Positions 55,022-63,772 of a DNA stretch of 64,000 bases are shown here, one piece after another (within the stretch, counting starts at the first letter, position 1; each line of letters opens with the position of its first letter). Where the stretch lies: positions 1 through 64,000 of the forward strand of contig NZ_VTOX01000007.1 of assembly GCF_012184415.1 (NCBI RefSeq). Reading direction: 5' to 3'. This DNA comes from Ramlibacter lithotrophicus. GTDB taxonomy: Bacteria; Pseudomonadota; Gammaproteobacteria; Burkholderiales; Burkholderiaceae_C. Both the position numbers and the translations under genes were made by a program. The notes beneath the pieces were generated by a model. The model ran no database searches. It was not told the DNA's origin and was given only the letters and a program-made list of their open reading frames with translations.

Positions 55022-55703
55022 AGAGGATGGCGGTGACCGCCGCGAGCGCCCACCACTGGAAGGCATAGCCGTAATTCTTGCCGGCACCGCTGGCGGGCTC
55101 GGGCCACTGCCGCAGGAGCCCGTCGGCAGCGCCGTCCCCCGTCTGGCGCACGGCGACGGCCAGCAGGGGCAGGCCGGTCTCGGCGGCAAAACGGCCCAGG
55201 TCGAGATTCTGCCGGATCGGGCCGGACACCGCCCCGCTGAACTCATAGAGCTTGGCCGGCAGTGGGGCAATGCGGCCGCGGATTTCCACGAGGCCGGGTG
55301 GACTGGCCACCGGTGGCAGCTGCTCGCGCCGCTCGAAATTCCGCGGTGCCCAGCCCCGCTCGACCAGCACGGCCCGGCGGCCGCCTTCCAGCAACAGCGG
55401 CGTCACGACGTAGAAGCCCTGTCGCCCGTTCATCTGCCGGTTGTCGAGGAACACGGTGTGCTGCGCGGCCCAGGTGCCGCGCACGACGACCGGCCGGTGC
55501 ATCAGGTCCGCGGCCGGGTCGCCGCCGGGCAACGCCGCGCTGCCGAGCGGCGGCAGCAAGGCTCGCTGCGCGATCGCTGCGTGCAGCGCCTCCCGCTGGC
55601 GGCCCCGGTCCAGTTGCCAGGCGCCCAGGGCGAGCGTCGCCCCCACGGTGGCCACGGCGGCAAAGGTGATGATCCAGAAGCGAAGCGTGCGCACGGTGCT
55701 CAC
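54972..55703 (-). CDS. SURF1-family cytochrome oxidase assembly protein
   Basis: This 243-aa protein has two flanking membrane helices (about 8-28 and 210-232) around a periplasmic domain: GAWQLDRGRQREAL, HRPVVVRGTWAAQHTVFLDNRQ, GFYVVTPLLLEGGRRAVLVERGW and the C-terminal NYGYAFQWWALAAVTAILYVWF. SURF1 helps insert heme A into subunit I. A GTG start at 55703 is used; no good ATG precedes the first helix. The divergent DUF2909 gene starts 15 bp away. Confidence 0.92.
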   Translation of the reverse strand: MSTVRTLRFWIITFAAVATVGATLALGAWQLDRGRQREALHAAIAQRALLPPLGSAALPGGDPAADLMHRPVVVRGTWAAQHTVFLDNRQMNGRQGFYVVTPLLLEGGRRAVLVERGWAPRNFERREQLPPVASPPGLVEIRGRIAPLPAKLYEFSGAVSGPIRQNLDLGRFAAETGLPLLAVAVRQTGDGAADGLLRQWPEPASGAGKNYGYAFQWWALAAVTAILYVWFQFIAPRRKAPPA

Positions 55704-55718
55704 CCGATAATCCCCGCG

Positions 55719-55940
55719 ATGAAATACCTGGTGATCCTGGGCTTTCTCGCCATCATCGGCAGTCTGGCGTCGGCCCTGTTCTTCATGATGCGCGACGGCC
55801 GCGACGGGCGTCCCAAGACGAGCAACATGGCCCGGGCGCTCGGCTTCCGCGTGGGCTTTTCGATCCTGTTGTTCGTGTGCATCCTGCTGGCCTGGAAACT
55901 GGGGTACATCCACCCGACCGGAATCCCGGTGGGGCAGTAG
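55719..55940 (+). CDS. Twin-transmembrane protein (DUF2909)
   Basis: This 73-aa protein has two membrane helices (about 3-22 and 46-63) joined by a charged loop (RDGRDGRPKTSNMARALG). It belongs to a small family found next to surf1 in Burkholderiales and is presumed to take part in cytochrome oxidase assembly. It is the only plus-strand gene within the oxidase locus, lying between two minus-strand operons, with a bidirectional terminator downstream. Confidence 0.82.
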   Translation: MKYLVILGFLAIIGSLASALFFMMRDGRDGRPKTSNMARALGFRVGFSILLFVCILLAWKLGYIHPTGIPVGQ

Positions 55941-55963
55941 GCGCGGACTGCGGCCGCAACAAA

Positions 55964-55983
55964 AAAGCGCCTTGCGGCGCTTT
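55964..55983. terminator. Bidirectional terminator between DUF2909 and ctaE
   Basis: AAAGCGCC (55964-55971) and GGCGCTTT (55976-55983) form an 8-bp stem with loop TTGC. It is preceded by AAAAAA and followed by CTT, so it can work for both convergent genes, more strongly on the minus strand. Confidence 0.85.
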
Positions 55984-56004
55984 CTTGTCGGGCTTGGCGG
56001 CCGG

Positions 56005-56886
56005 CTACATCCAGTACACGAGAGTGTAGAGGCCCAGCCAGACCACGTCGACGAAGTGCCAGTACCACGCGGCCCCTTCGAAGCCGAAGTGGCGCTCCGC
56101 CGTGAAGTGGCCCTTCATCAGGCGCAGCGTGATGAACAGCAGCATCAGCATGCCGACGATCACGTGGAAGCCGTGGAAGCCGGTCAGCATGTAGAACGTC
56201 GAGCCGTAGGCGCCGGAAGTCAGCTTCAGGTTCAGGTCGTTGTAGGCGTGGAAGTACTCGTAGCCCTGCACGGCGACGAAGGTGGCCCCCAGCAGCACGG
56301 TAATCCACATGAACGCGATGGTGCGGCCGCGATGGTTCTCGCGCAGCGCGTGGTGGGCGATGGTGAGCGTCACCCCCGAGGACAGCAGCAGCGCCGTGTT
56401 GATGGTCGGCAGCCAGAAGGGCGTCATCACCTGGAACGGCTCGATGATGCCGGCCGGCGACGCGGTGGTGCCGGGGGCGACCGTCGGCCAGACGGCCTTG
56501 AAGTCGGGCCACAGCAAGGCGTTGTCGACGCCGCCCAGCGCGGGAATCGAATGGGAACGCATCCACCACAACGCGGTGAAGAAGGCGCCGAAGAACATCA
56601 CCTCCGAAAAGATGAACCAGCTCATGCTCCAGCGGTAGGACAGGTCGATCTTGCGGCCGTACTGCCCGCCTTCGCTCTCGCGGATCGACTCGCCGAACCA
56701 CTGGTAGAGCACCCAGAAGAGCCAGGCCAGGCCGAAGAACAGCGCGTACTTGCCCCAATCCACGCCGTTGATCCACTGGGCGGCGCCCAGGATCACCCAG
56801 AACAGGCCGAATGCCGCGAACGCCGGATGCCGCGACGGCTCCGGGACGAAATAACGAGGCGCTGTGCCCGGTGTTGTGGTGCTCAT
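56005..56886 (-). CDS. ctaE: Cytochrome c oxidase subunit III
   Basis: This 293-aa subunit has seven membrane helices. Markers are SYRWSMSWFIFSEVMFFGAFF, the loop with PFWLPTINTALLLSSGVTLTIAHHAL, FVAVQGYEYFHAYNDL and the C-terminal GFHGFHVIVGMLMLL...AAWYWHFVDVVWLGLYTLVYW. It is part of the core of the aa3-type oxidase in the inner membrane. Last gene of the ctaC-ctaD-ctaG-ctaE operon, 45 bp downstream of the DUF2970 gene. Confidence 0.96.
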   Translation of the reverse strand: MSTTTPGTAPRYFVPEPSRHPAFAAFGLFWVILGAAQWINGVDWGKYALFFGLAWLFWVLYQWFGESIRESEGGQYGRKIDLSYRWSMSWFIFSEVMFFGAFFTALWWMRSHSIPALGGVDNALLWPDFKAVWPTVAPGTTASPAGIIEPFQVMTPFWLPTINTALLLSSGVTLTIAHHALRENHRGRTIAFMWITVLLGATFVAVQGYEYFHAYNDLNLKLTSGAYGSTFYMLTGFHGFHVIVGMLMLLFITLRLMKGHFTAERHFGFEGAAWYWHFVDVVWLGLYTLVYWM

Positions 56887-56931
56887 CTCGACTCCTGATT
56901 CCCCAAACTTGTCTCTCTTGTTTCCGAAACC

Positions 56932-57141
56932 CTAGCCGGCCACCCAGTGCACCAGCGCCACCAGCGACCCGACGAACACCACGACGGCGACCAGCGCCAC
57001 GACGACGATGTGCAGCGGGTTGAGGCTGCGCATGTCGTCACCCCATGCCCGGTTCTGCCGCACGCCCAGGAAGGCCCAGGCGACGGCCTTGGCCGTGCGC
57101 CAGAACGAGCCCTTGCGCGGCCCGGGTTCGACGCCCGCCAT
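56932..57141 (-). CDS. DUF2970 small membrane protein
   Basis: This 69-aa protein has a soluble N-terminal part (KGSFWRTAKAVAWAFLGVRQ) and a single C-terminal membrane helix (VVVALVAVVVFVGSLVALVHW). The combination FLGVR...NP is characteristic of DUF2970, found between ctaG and ctaE in betaproteobacteria. Its exact role is unknown, presumably in oxidase assembly. Its ATG overlaps the stop of ctaG (ATGA). Confidence 0.85.
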   Translation of the reverse strand: MAGVEPGPRKGSFWRTAKAVAWAFLGVRQNRAWGDDMRSLNPLHIVVVALVAVVVFVGSLVALVHWVAG

Positions 57142-57713
57142 CACGTGCTCGGCCCCTTCGGCGCCGCCGGGAACGAGCCGCCGACCTCGAAGAAGGTGTA
57201 CGACAGCGTGATCGTCGTCACGTCCCGGGACAGGCGCGGATCGATCACGAACGCGACCGGCCACTGCCGGCTTTCGCCCGGCTCCAGCGTGTGCTGCTCG
57301 AAACAGAAGCACTGGAGCTTGTTGAAGTGCGACCCCGCCTGCATCGGCGCATAGCTCGGAATGGCCTGGGCGACCATGCGCCGGCTCTGCACGTTGCGGA
57401 ACTCGTACATCACGGTGGTCAGTTCGCCCGGGTGGACCTGCACCGAGCGCTGGCCCGGCTTGAACTCCCAGGGCCCGCGCGAATTGGCGTCGAACTCCAC
57501 GGTGATGGTGCGGCTGCGGTCCACCTGGGTGTTCACCGGCGTGGCGGCCGCGTTGCCCGGCACCTGCCGCTCCGCGAGCGACAGGATGTTGATGCCGGTC
57601 GCCTCGCAGATCGCCTGGTACAGCGGAATGAGCGCGTAGCCGAACGCGAACATGCCGGCCGCCACCACGGCGAGCTTGCCCAGCATCCTGCGGTTTTCGG
57701 CGCGCAGCCCCAT
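57141..57713 (-). CDS. ctaG: Cytochrome c oxidase assembly protein CtaG/Cox11
   Basis: This 190-aa protein has one N-terminal membrane helix (about 12-30, VVAAGMFAFGYALIPLYQ) and a periplasmic immunoglobulin-like domain. The copper motif CFCFEQHTLEPGE is present, as is FVIDPRLSRDVTTITLSYTFF. It delivers copper to the CuB site of subunit I. It is co-transcribed with ctaD, with the 43-aa protein gene in between. Confidence 0.95.
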   Translation of the reverse strand: MGLRAENRRMLGKLAVVAAGMFAFGYALIPLYQAICEATGINILSLAERQVPGNAAATPVNTQVDRSRTITVEFDANSRGPWEFKPGQRSVQVHPGELTTVMYEFRNVQSRRMVAQAIPSYAPMQAGSHFNKLQCFCFEQHTLEPGESRQWPVAFVIDPRLSRDVTTITLSYTFFEVGGSFPAAPKGPST

Positions 57714-57719
57714 GTCGCC

Positions 57720-57851
57720 TCAGCCTCCGAACAGGACGAACTTGGCGATCACGCCCAGGAAGAAGGCGCCCGCGATCGTCGCCAGGACCAGCGCCATCCG
57801 CAGGTTCCTGTGCTTGCGCTCGTCACGGTCCGTCATCACGCTGGTCGCCAT
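57720..57851 (-). CDS. Small cytochrome oxidase assembly/associated protein, 43 aa
   Basis: The ATG at 57851 gives 43 residues: a charged start (TSVMTDRDERKHRNLR) and one membrane helix (MALVLATIAGAFFLGVIAKFV). Tiny single-helix proteins between ctaD and ctaG are a regular feature of Burkholderiales oxidase operons and are annotated as small assembly proteins. It starts 1 bp after the ctaD stop and ends 6 bp before ctaG. A second ATG at 57836 is possible. Confidence 0.75.
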   Translation of the reverse strand: MATSVMTDRDERKHRNLRMALVLATIAGAFFLGVIAKFVLFGG

Positions 57852-57852
57852 G

Positions 57853-59511
57853 TCAGTGCGAGCGGCCGGAGAGCTGGGGCTCCAGCAGCCGGTTGCCGCT
57901 CGCGTCGAGCCGGGGCGGCGTCTCGAAGGTGTGGAACGGCGCCGGCGACGGCACTTCCCACTCCAGGCCCTCGGCACCCTTGCCGTCCGGGTCGTTCCAC
58001 GGACGCTGGGGCGCGGGCTCGCCCTTGCCGCGCATCATCGGCACGACCACGGCCAGGAAGAAGAACACCTGCGCCAGGCCGAAGCCGAACGCGCCGATCG
58101 TGGCCACCGCGTTGAAGTCGGCGAACTGCGCCGGGTAGTCCGCGTAGCGGCGCGGCATGCCGGCCAGCCCGAGGAAGTGCATCACGAAGAAGGTGATGTT
58201 GAAGCTGATCATCGACCACCAGAAGTGGATCTGCCCCATGCGCTCGTTGTACATGACGCCGGTCCACTTTGGCGCCCAGTAGTAGAAGCCGGCGAACATC
58301 GCGAAGAGCGAACCGGCGACCAGCACGTAGTGGAAGTGCGCCACCACGTAGTAGGTGTCCTGCAGCACGAGGTCGATCGGGGCCATCGCCAGGATCAGGC
58401 CGGTGAAGCCGCCGATCGTGAACACGAAGATGAACCCGACGGCCCACAGCATCGGCGTCTCGAAGGTCATCGAGCCTTCCCACATCGTCGCGATCCAGTT
58501 GAAGATCTTCACGGCCGTGGGCACGGCGATCAGCATGGTCGCATACATGAAGAACAGCTGGCCGGTCACCGGCATGCCGGTGGTGAACATGTGGTGCGCC
58601 CAGACGATGAACGACAGGATGGCGATCGACGAGGTGGCGTACACCATCGACGCATAGCCGAACAGGCGCTTGCGCGAGAACGCCGGCACCACCTGGCTGA
58701 TGATCCCGAACGCGGGCAGGATCATGATGTAGACCTCGGGGTGGCCGAAGAACCAGAAGATGTGCTGGTACATCACCGGGTCGCCGCCGCCGGCCGGGTT
58801 GAAGAAGGTCGTGCCCAGGTGGCGGTCGGTCAGCGTCATCGTGATCGCGCCGGCGAGCACCGGCATCACGGCGATCAGCAGGTAGGCGGTGATCAGCCAG
58901 GTCCAGCAGAACATCGGCATCTTCATCAGCGTCATGCCGGGCGCGCGCATGTTCAGGATGGTGACGATGATGTTGATCGAGCCCATGATCGAGGAGGCGC
59001 CCATGATGTGCATCGCGAAGATGCCGGCGTCCATCGACGGGCCCATCTGCAGCGTCAGCGGCGCGTACAGCGTCCAGCCCGCGGCGGGGGCGCCGCCGGG
59101 CATGAAGAACGAGCCGACCAGCATCAGGCCGGCCGGGACCAGCAGCCAGAAGCTGAAGTTGTTCATGCGCGCGAACGCCATGTCGGGCGCGCCGATCTGC
59201 AGCGGGATCATCCAGTTCGCGAAGCCGACGAAGGCCGGCATGATGGCGCCGAACACCATGATCAGGCCGTGCATGGTGGTGAACTGGTTGAACAGCTCCG
59301 GATTCACCAGCTGCAGGCCGGGCTGGAACAGCTCCGCGCGGATCAGCAGGGCCAGGACGCCGCCCACCATCAGCATGGTGAACGAGAACAGCAGGTAAAG
59401 CGTCCCGATGTCCTTGTGGTTGGTGGCATACACCCAGCGCCGCCAGCCGGTGGGCGCATGGTGGTGGTCGTCGTGGGCGTGGTGGCCGGGATGGTCGAGG
59501 ACGGCGCTCAT
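57853..59511 (-). CDS. ctaD: Cytochrome c oxidase subunit I
   Basis: This 552-aa catalytic subunit has twelve membrane helices. The heme a ligand is in [16 protein letters not shown], and the heme a3/CuB site is in [15 protein letters not shown] (CuB His and the cross-linked Tyr) and [12 protein letters not shown] (the His pair). The proton-channel segments [17 protein letters not shown] and [14 protein letters not shown] are also present. A His-rich N-terminus ([17 protein letters not shown]) may bind metal. It reduces oxygen to water. Confidence 0.97.
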   Translation of the reverse strand: MSAVLDHPGHHAHDDHHHAPTGWRRWVYATNHKDIGTLYLLFSFTMLMVGGVLALLIRAELFQPGLQLVNPELFNQFTTMHGLIMVFGAIMPAFVGFANWMIPLQIGAPDMAFARMNNFSFWLLVPAGLMLVGSFFMPGGAPAAGWTLYAPLTLQMGPSMDAGIFAMHIMGASSIMGSINIIVTILNMRAPGMTLMKMPMFCWTWLITAYLLIAVMPVLAGAITMTLTDRHLGTTFFNPAGGGDPVMYQHIFWFFGHPEVYIMILPAFGIISQVVPAFSRKRLFGYASMVYATSSIAILSFIVWAHHMFTTGMPVTGQLFFMYATMLIAVPTAVKIFNWIATMWEGSMTFETPMLWAVGFIFVFTIGGFTGLILAMAPIDLVLQDTYYVVAHFHYVLVAGSLFAMFAGFYYWAPKWTGVMYNERMGQIHFWWSMISFNITFFVMHFLGLAGMPRRYADYPAQFADFNAVATIGAFGFGLAQVFFFLAVVVPMMRGKGEPAPQRPWNDPDGKGAEGLEWEVPSPAPFHTFETPPRLDASGNRLLEPQLSGRSH

Positions 59512-59547
59512 CAGGAATTCCTTGTCTGGGGACTCGTTGCGGCCGGC

Positions 59548-60708
59548 TTACTTGCCGCGCTGCGCCAGCACTTCGGCGGGCTGCACGATCTGGCCGGTCT
59601 TGTTGGACCAGTTGTTCTTGGTGTAGGTGATCACCGCCGCGAGGTCGGTGTCGGAGAGCTGCTTCCACGCCGGCATCGCGGCGCGGCCATTGAGCACCAC
59701 GTGGATTTCCTTGGCCTTGTCCGGATCCTGCACGACCGGCGAGCCGTCCAGCGCCTTGATCGGGCCGGCGCCCTTGCCCGTCGGCTGGTGGCAGGCGGCG
59801 CAATTGGCCGCGTAGACCTTCTCGCCGCGCCTGGCCAGGTCGTCGAGCACCCAGACCTTGTTGGGATCGTCGGCGCGCGCGGCCATCTTCTTCTTCTCGC
59901 CGTCCACCCAGGCGGCGTAGTCCTGCTGCGACAGCACCTTGACGTGGATCGGCATGTACGCGTGCTCCTTGCCGCACAGCTCGTAGCACTGGCCGTAGAA
60001 GTCGCCGGTCTTCTCGCTGCGGAACCAGGTGTCGCGCACGAAGCCGGGAATCGCATCCTGCTTCACGCCGAAGGCCGGCACGCCCCAGGCGTGGATCACG
60101 TCGTTGGCGGTGGTGATGATGCGAACCTTCTTGTTGACGGGCACCACCAGCGGGTTGTCCACCTGCAGCAGGTAGTTGTCGGGGACCTGGCCGGTGGCGC
60201 CGTCGTTCGACATCTGCCGGTGGCCGGCATCCAGCGTCGAGAGGAAGGAAATGCCCTCGCCCTCGCCCTTCAGGTAGTCGTAGCCCCACTTCCACTGGTA
60301 GCCGGTCGCCTTGATCGTGAGGTCGGCGTTGCTGGTGTCCTTCTGCGCGACGACCACCTTGGTGGCGGGCAGCGCCATGCCGATGACGATCAGGAACGGG
60401 ATGACGGTCCAGACCACTTCCACGGTGACGGACTCGTGGAAGTTGGCCGGCTTGTGGCCGCGCGAGCGCCGGTGCTTCCAGATCGAATAGAACATCACGG
60501 CGAACACCAGCACGAAGATCACGATGCACGTGATCAGCATGAACCAGTGCAGCCAGGCCTGCTCGACCGCGATGCGGGTGGCGGCGGCGTGCAGGTTCAG
60601 CTGGCGCACCGCCGGCCCCCCGGGCAGGTCGTTGGCCGCATGGGCGGCCGTGCCGAACGCGCCCAACGGGAGCAGCAGCGAGGCCAGCTTGTCCGAAATG
60701 CTCTTCAT
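59548..60708 (-). CDS. ctaC: Cytochrome c oxidase subunit II with fused cytochrome c domain
   Basis: This 386-aa subunit has a signal peptide, two membrane helices (about 50-72 and 92-115) and a periplasmic cupredoxin domain with the CuA motif GQCYELCGKEHAYMP. The C-terminal cytochrome c domain has heme-binding CAACH and a late axial Met (AAMPAWKQL). The fused cytochrome c makes it the caa3-like type common in betaproteobacteria. The ATG at 60708 gives the best start (KSISDKLASLLLPL signal). First gene of the operon. Confidence 0.95.
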   Translation of the reverse strand: MKSISDKLASLLLPLGAFGTAAHAANDLPGGPAVRQLNLHAAATRIAVEQAWLHWFMLITCIVIFVLVFAVMFYSIWKHRRSRGHKPANFHESVTVEVVWTVIPFLIVIGMALPATKVVVAQKDTSNADLTIKATGYQWKWGYDYLKGEGEGISFLSTLDAGHRQMSNDGATGQVPDNYLLQVDNPLVVPVNKKVRIITTANDVIHAWGVPAFGVKQDAIPGFVRDTWFRSEKTGDFYGQCYELCGKEHAYMPIHVKVLSQQDYAAWVDGEKKKMAARADDPNKVWVLDDLARRGEKVYAANCAACHQPTGKGAGPIKALDGSPVVQDPDKAKEIHVVLNGRAAMPAWKQLSDTDLAAVITYTKNNWSNKTGQIVQPAEVLAQRGK

Positions 60709-61164
60709 GGTTCTCACTCGTTCTACTTTCACTCAATCCCGGCCGCTGTCTCCGCGCGGCTGTCCGGCGCCTTCACGCACAGGCCCTTCCGATCTTCGGC
60801 GCCACCGGCCGGGCTGCCTGCCGCGCATGCACGAGCAACGCGATGCCGGTTGCCGCCGGTTCGGTCCCGGCCAACGGCAGCACGAGCACGGCCCCTTGGA
60901 ACCGGAAGATCGTGGCAAGTCCAAGCGACAAGGCACGGATCGAGGCACGAAGCCTGTCGAGCCGGGCCGGTCACCGAACGGTTTCGCCGCAGGAACCAAG
61001 AACTGCTCTGGTCCTGCACGACGGCGAAACGAGAAAGCGGGGACGGCAAGGTGTCGCTTGAAAAATGAAGCGCGGATTGTAGCGCCGGCCCGAAAACCGC
61101 CCGTACTGCAATTCCGACCGTCCCGCAAGGTGCTTTCCGGGAATTCCTTTGAGCCAGGTCAGAT
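60709..61164. other. Intergenic region upstream of the oxidase operon
   Basis: These 456 bp lie between ctaC and the BioC-like gene. I see no convincing gene: the open frames are Arg/Pro-rich shadows without a start and ribosome binding site. On the minus strand, TACAAT at about 61076-61081 is a possible -10 element for the oxidase operon, but no good -35 is 17 bp upstream of it. No terminator for the BioC-like gene is evident. Confidence 0.4.
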
Positions 61165-62058
61165 TCAGGGCGATTTTCCGGCCCCGGGGCGCAGCATGGC
61201 CCGCATGTCGTCGAGGGAAACGGCGCTTTCGCCGGCGACCTTGAACCGCGGCCGCGGCTTGACAGCATGCCCGTAGATGATTTCGAAGGTCAGCGCCAGG
61301 CGGCCGTCGGCATCGCGCAGGGCGCTCGCCAGTTCGCGCTCCAGCCGCTCGCGCCAGGCCCGGCCGCGCAGTCCCCCGAAACGCCGGGGATGGAGGTTCG
61401 CGCCAAGGCCGCGCAGCTCCTGCAGCAGCCGCTGCGGGTTTTCCCAGGTGATGGTGATCCGCTCCATGTCCATCACCGGATCGGCAAAACCCGCATGAGC
61501 CAGCATGTCCCCCCAGTCGTGCATGTCGGTGAACTCGTGCGCCGGCGGCGGCCAGCCCAGCGCCGCATAGATCCCGCGCAGTTCCTGCAGCGTGTCCGGC
61601 CCCAGGCACGAGAACATGAGGAAACCCTCGGCCGCGAGCGCGCGATGCCATGCCGCGAGGAGCGACTCGGGATCGGCCGCCATGTGCAGCGCCATGTTGG
61701 CCCACAGCATCTGCGCCGCCCCGTCCGGCACGGCGCCGTGCTGCACAGGGGCCGCGGACCAGCGGCGCCACCACGGCCTGGCGAGCTGCTGCCGGGCCAG
61801 CGCCGCACGCTGCGGGTGCGGCTCGTACACGTACGTGTGCGCCTGCGGATAGCGCCGCTCCACCAGGGCATGCGCCTCCAGGCCGCCGCGCACTGGCTCC
61901 CAGTCGGCCCAGGTTTTCGGATCGAGGCGGATCCACTGCAGCCGGTCTTCCATGCGCCGGCCAACCTCCTCGTGCAGCCACGGCGACGTCGCGGGAGCGA
62001 CGCGCTGCCAGTGGCCGGCGGCGACCGGATCGATGGTGGGTGGGCGCTGGTTGGACAT
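61165..62058 (-). CDS. BioC-like SAM-dependent methyltransferase
   Basis: This 297-aa methyltransferase has the usual class I fold but a poor glycine-rich motif I (YVYEPHPQRAALARQQL takes its place). Clear later motifs are AAQMLWANMALHMAADPESLLAAWHRAL and EGFLMFSCLGPDTLQELRGIY, and the C-terminal FEIIYGHAVKPR matches BioC-like proteins of betaproteobacteria. BioC methylates malonyl-ACP to start biotin synthesis, but with the altered motif and no bio genes nearby this could be another methyltransferase. It diverges from comF with 27 bp between starts. Confidence 0.75.
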   Translation of the reverse strand: MSNQRPPTIDPVAAGHWQRVAPATSPWLHEEVGRRMEDRLQWIRLDPKTWADWEPVRGGLEAHALVERRYPQAHTYVYEPHPQRAALARQQLARPWWRRWSAAPVQHGAVPDGAAQMLWANMALHMAADPESLLAAWHRALAAEGFLMFSCLGPDTLQELRGIYAALGWPPPAHEFTDMHDWGDMLAHAGFADPVMDMERITITWENPQRLLQELRGLGANLHPRRFGGLRGRAWRERLERELASALRDADGRLALTFEIIYGHAVKPRPRFKVAGESAVSLDDMRAMLRPGAGKSP

Positions 62059-62085
62059 CGGGAAACCGGTCAGTATATTGACCGG

Positions 62086-62790
62086 ATGCTGCGCCACCTG
62101 TTCGACGGACTTGCCGGCAAGCTGCCGGGCCAGTGCGCCGTCTGCCGGGCCTGGCCGGCGCAGCCCGTCTGCGAATCGTGCGCAGCCCGTTTCGGCCAGC
62201 CGCAGCCGCGCTGCCGCCGTTGCGCACTGCCGGTGCCCCCGGGCACGATCGACTGCGGCCGCTGCCTGCGCGAGCCGCCCCCGATCGACGCATGCCACGC
62301 CACCGTCGGCTACGGCTACCCCTGGGCGGCGCTGATCACGCAGTTCAAGTTCCATGGGCAGCCGGGCTGGGCCCGCACGTTCGCCGAGCTGATGCGCGGC
62401 GCCCCCGGCGTGCAGGCCGCGATCCGCCAGGCCGACGTCGTCGTGCCGATGCCGCTGTCGCGCGAGCGGCTGGCCGAGCGCGGCTTCAACCAGGCGTTGC
62501 TGCTCGCGCGCGGCCTCGACTCGCACAAGGCGAACCCCGGCGTGCTGCTGCGGATCCGGCATACGCCGGCGCAGACCGCGCTGGACCGCGACGGCCGCCT
62601 GGCCAACGTGAAGGGGGCGTTCGCGGTCGAGCCGTCACTGGAGGCCAGCGTGCGCGCCAGGCGCGTCGTGCTCGTCGACGACGTGATGACGAGCGGCGCG
62701 TCGGTGTTCGGCGCGGCTGCGGCCCTGCGGCAGGCCGGCGCGGCCGACGTGGCCGCCGTCGTGCTGGCGCGCACCGACGTGCCGGCGTGA
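62086..62790 (+). CDS. ComF-family phosphoribosyltransferase-like protein
   Basis: This 234-aa protein has an N-terminal zinc-ribbon-like part with four Cys pairs (CAVCRAWPAQPVCESCAARF, CRRCALPVPPGTIDCGRC). A PRTase fold follows, with VVPMPLSRERLAERGFNQALLLAR and the PRPP loop RVVLVDDVMTSGASVFGAAAALR. ComF proteins are needed for uptake of single-stranded DNA in natural transformation. TATATT at about 62073 may be part of its promoter in the 27-bp divergent gap. trmL follows 21 bp later. Confidence 0.9.
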   Translation: MLRHLFDGLAGKLPGQCAVCRAWPAQPVCESCAARFGQPQPRCRRCALPVPPGTIDCGRCLREPPPIDACHATVGYGYPWAALITQFKFHGQPGWARTFAELMRGAPGVQAAIRQADVVVPMPLSRERLAERGFNQALLLARGLDSHKANPGVLLRIRHTPAQTALDRDGRLANVKGAFAVEPSLEASVRARRVVLVDDVMTSGASVFGAAAALRQAGAADVAAVVLARTDVPA

Positions 62791-62811
62791 GCCGGCCGCG
62801 ACAATGGCGGC

Positions 62812-63297
62812 ATGTTCCACATCGTCCTGGTCGAGCCCGAAATTCCGCCGAACACCGGCAACGTGATCCGGCTGGCCGCCAACACCGGCTGCGCGCTGCA
62901 CCTCGTCGAGCCCCTCGGGTTTTCGATGGAGGACCGCCTCATGCGCCGCGCCGGCCTCGACTATCACGAGTATGCGCAGGTGCGCCGGCATGCCGACTGG
63001 GATGCCTTCCTGGCGGCCATGCGGCCCGATCCGCAGCGCATGTTCGCGCTGACCACGCGCGGCGAGCGCATCGTGCACGAGGTGCAGTTCCGGCCAGGCG
63101 ACTGGCTGGTGTTCGGCTCGGAGACCGCTGGCCTGAAGCCGGCGGTGCGGGAATGGTTCGTGCCCGGGCAGCGCCTGCGGCTGCCGATGCGGGCCGGCCA
63201 GCGCAGCCTCAACCTCTCCAACGCCGTCGCCGTGACGGTGTTCGAGGCCTGGCGGCAGAACGGGTTCGCGGCTCCGGCGGCAATGCCTCAGGGATAG
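62812..63297 (+). CDS. trmL: tRNA (cytidine34-2'-O)-methyltransferase TrmL
   Basis: This 161-aa SPOUT enzyme methylates the wobble nucleotide of tRNA-Leu. It has LVEPEIPPNTGNVIRLAANTGC, the VEPLGFSMEDRLMRRAGLDY motif, the knot segment LVFGSETAGLKP and the closing RSLNLSNAVAVTVFEAWRQ. The length is typical. It ends 10 bp inside the convergent MaoC-type gene. Confidence 0.94.
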   Translation: MFHIVLVEPEIPPNTGNVIRLAANTGCALHLVEPLGFSMEDRLMRRAGLDYHEYAQVRRHADWDAFLAAMRPDPQRMFALTTRGERIVHEVQFRPGDWLVFGSETAGLKPAVREWFVPGQRLRLPMRAGQRSLNLSNAVAVTVFEAWRQNGFAAPAAMPQG

Positions 63298-63743
63298 CGC
63301 CGGCTGAGCGACTCGGCAATGCAGACCGGCCGGTCGCTGCCTTCGCGCTCGACGGTGACTTCCCAGGTCATCTGCATGCCATTGGCCTCGATCGGCTTGC
63401 ACTCCACCAGTTTCATGCGCCCGCGCAGGCGGCTGCCGACCGGCACCGGCGCCGTGAAGCGCACCCGGTTCAGTCCGTAGTTCACGCCCATGCGCGAGTT
63501 CTCGATGCGAAACGAGGTCTCGAAGAACTTCGGGATCAGCGAAAGCGTGAGGAAGCCATGCGCGATCGGCGCGCCGAACGGACCGGCCTTGGCCTTCTCG
63601 ACGTCCACGTGGATCCACTGGTGGTCGCCCGTGGCCTGGGCGAACAGGTTGATCTGCTCCTGCGTGACGGTCAGCCAGTCGCTCACGGCGACTTCCTGGC
63701 CGACGCAGGCAGGCAGCTCGTCGAGGGTGTTGAAGGTCTTCAT
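63288..63743 (-). CDS. MaoC-family (R)-hydratase-like protein
   Basis: This 151-aa hot-dog protein has the hydratase-2 motif with catalytic Asp and His: FAQATGDHQWIHVDVEKAKAG followed by FGAPIAHGFLTLSLIP. A later segment has NYGLNRVRFTAPVPVGSRLRGRM. Members hydrate trans-2-enoyl-CoA in fatty-acid or PHA metabolism. The ATG at 63743 gives the standard FNTLDELPACVGQEV start. It lies 29 bp downstream of the ParA-like gene on the same strand. Confidence 0.9.
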   Translation of the reverse strand: MKTFNTLDELPACVGQEVAVSDWLTVTQEQINLFAQATGDHQWIHVDVEKAKAGPFGAPIAHGFLTLSLIPKFFETSFRIENSRMGVNYGLNRVRFTAPVPVGSRLRGRMKLVECKPIEANGMQMTWEVTVEREGSDRPVCIAESLSRRYP

Positions 63744-63772
63744 CGCGCGAATGTAGCAAGCGGCGGGGCCAC

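Noticed and set aside
57652-61068. 1138-codon plus-strand frame opposite the oxidase operon
   Set aside because: It is a His/Arg/Gly-rich shadow of ctaD, ctaC and ctaG, whose minus-strand products are unmistakable.
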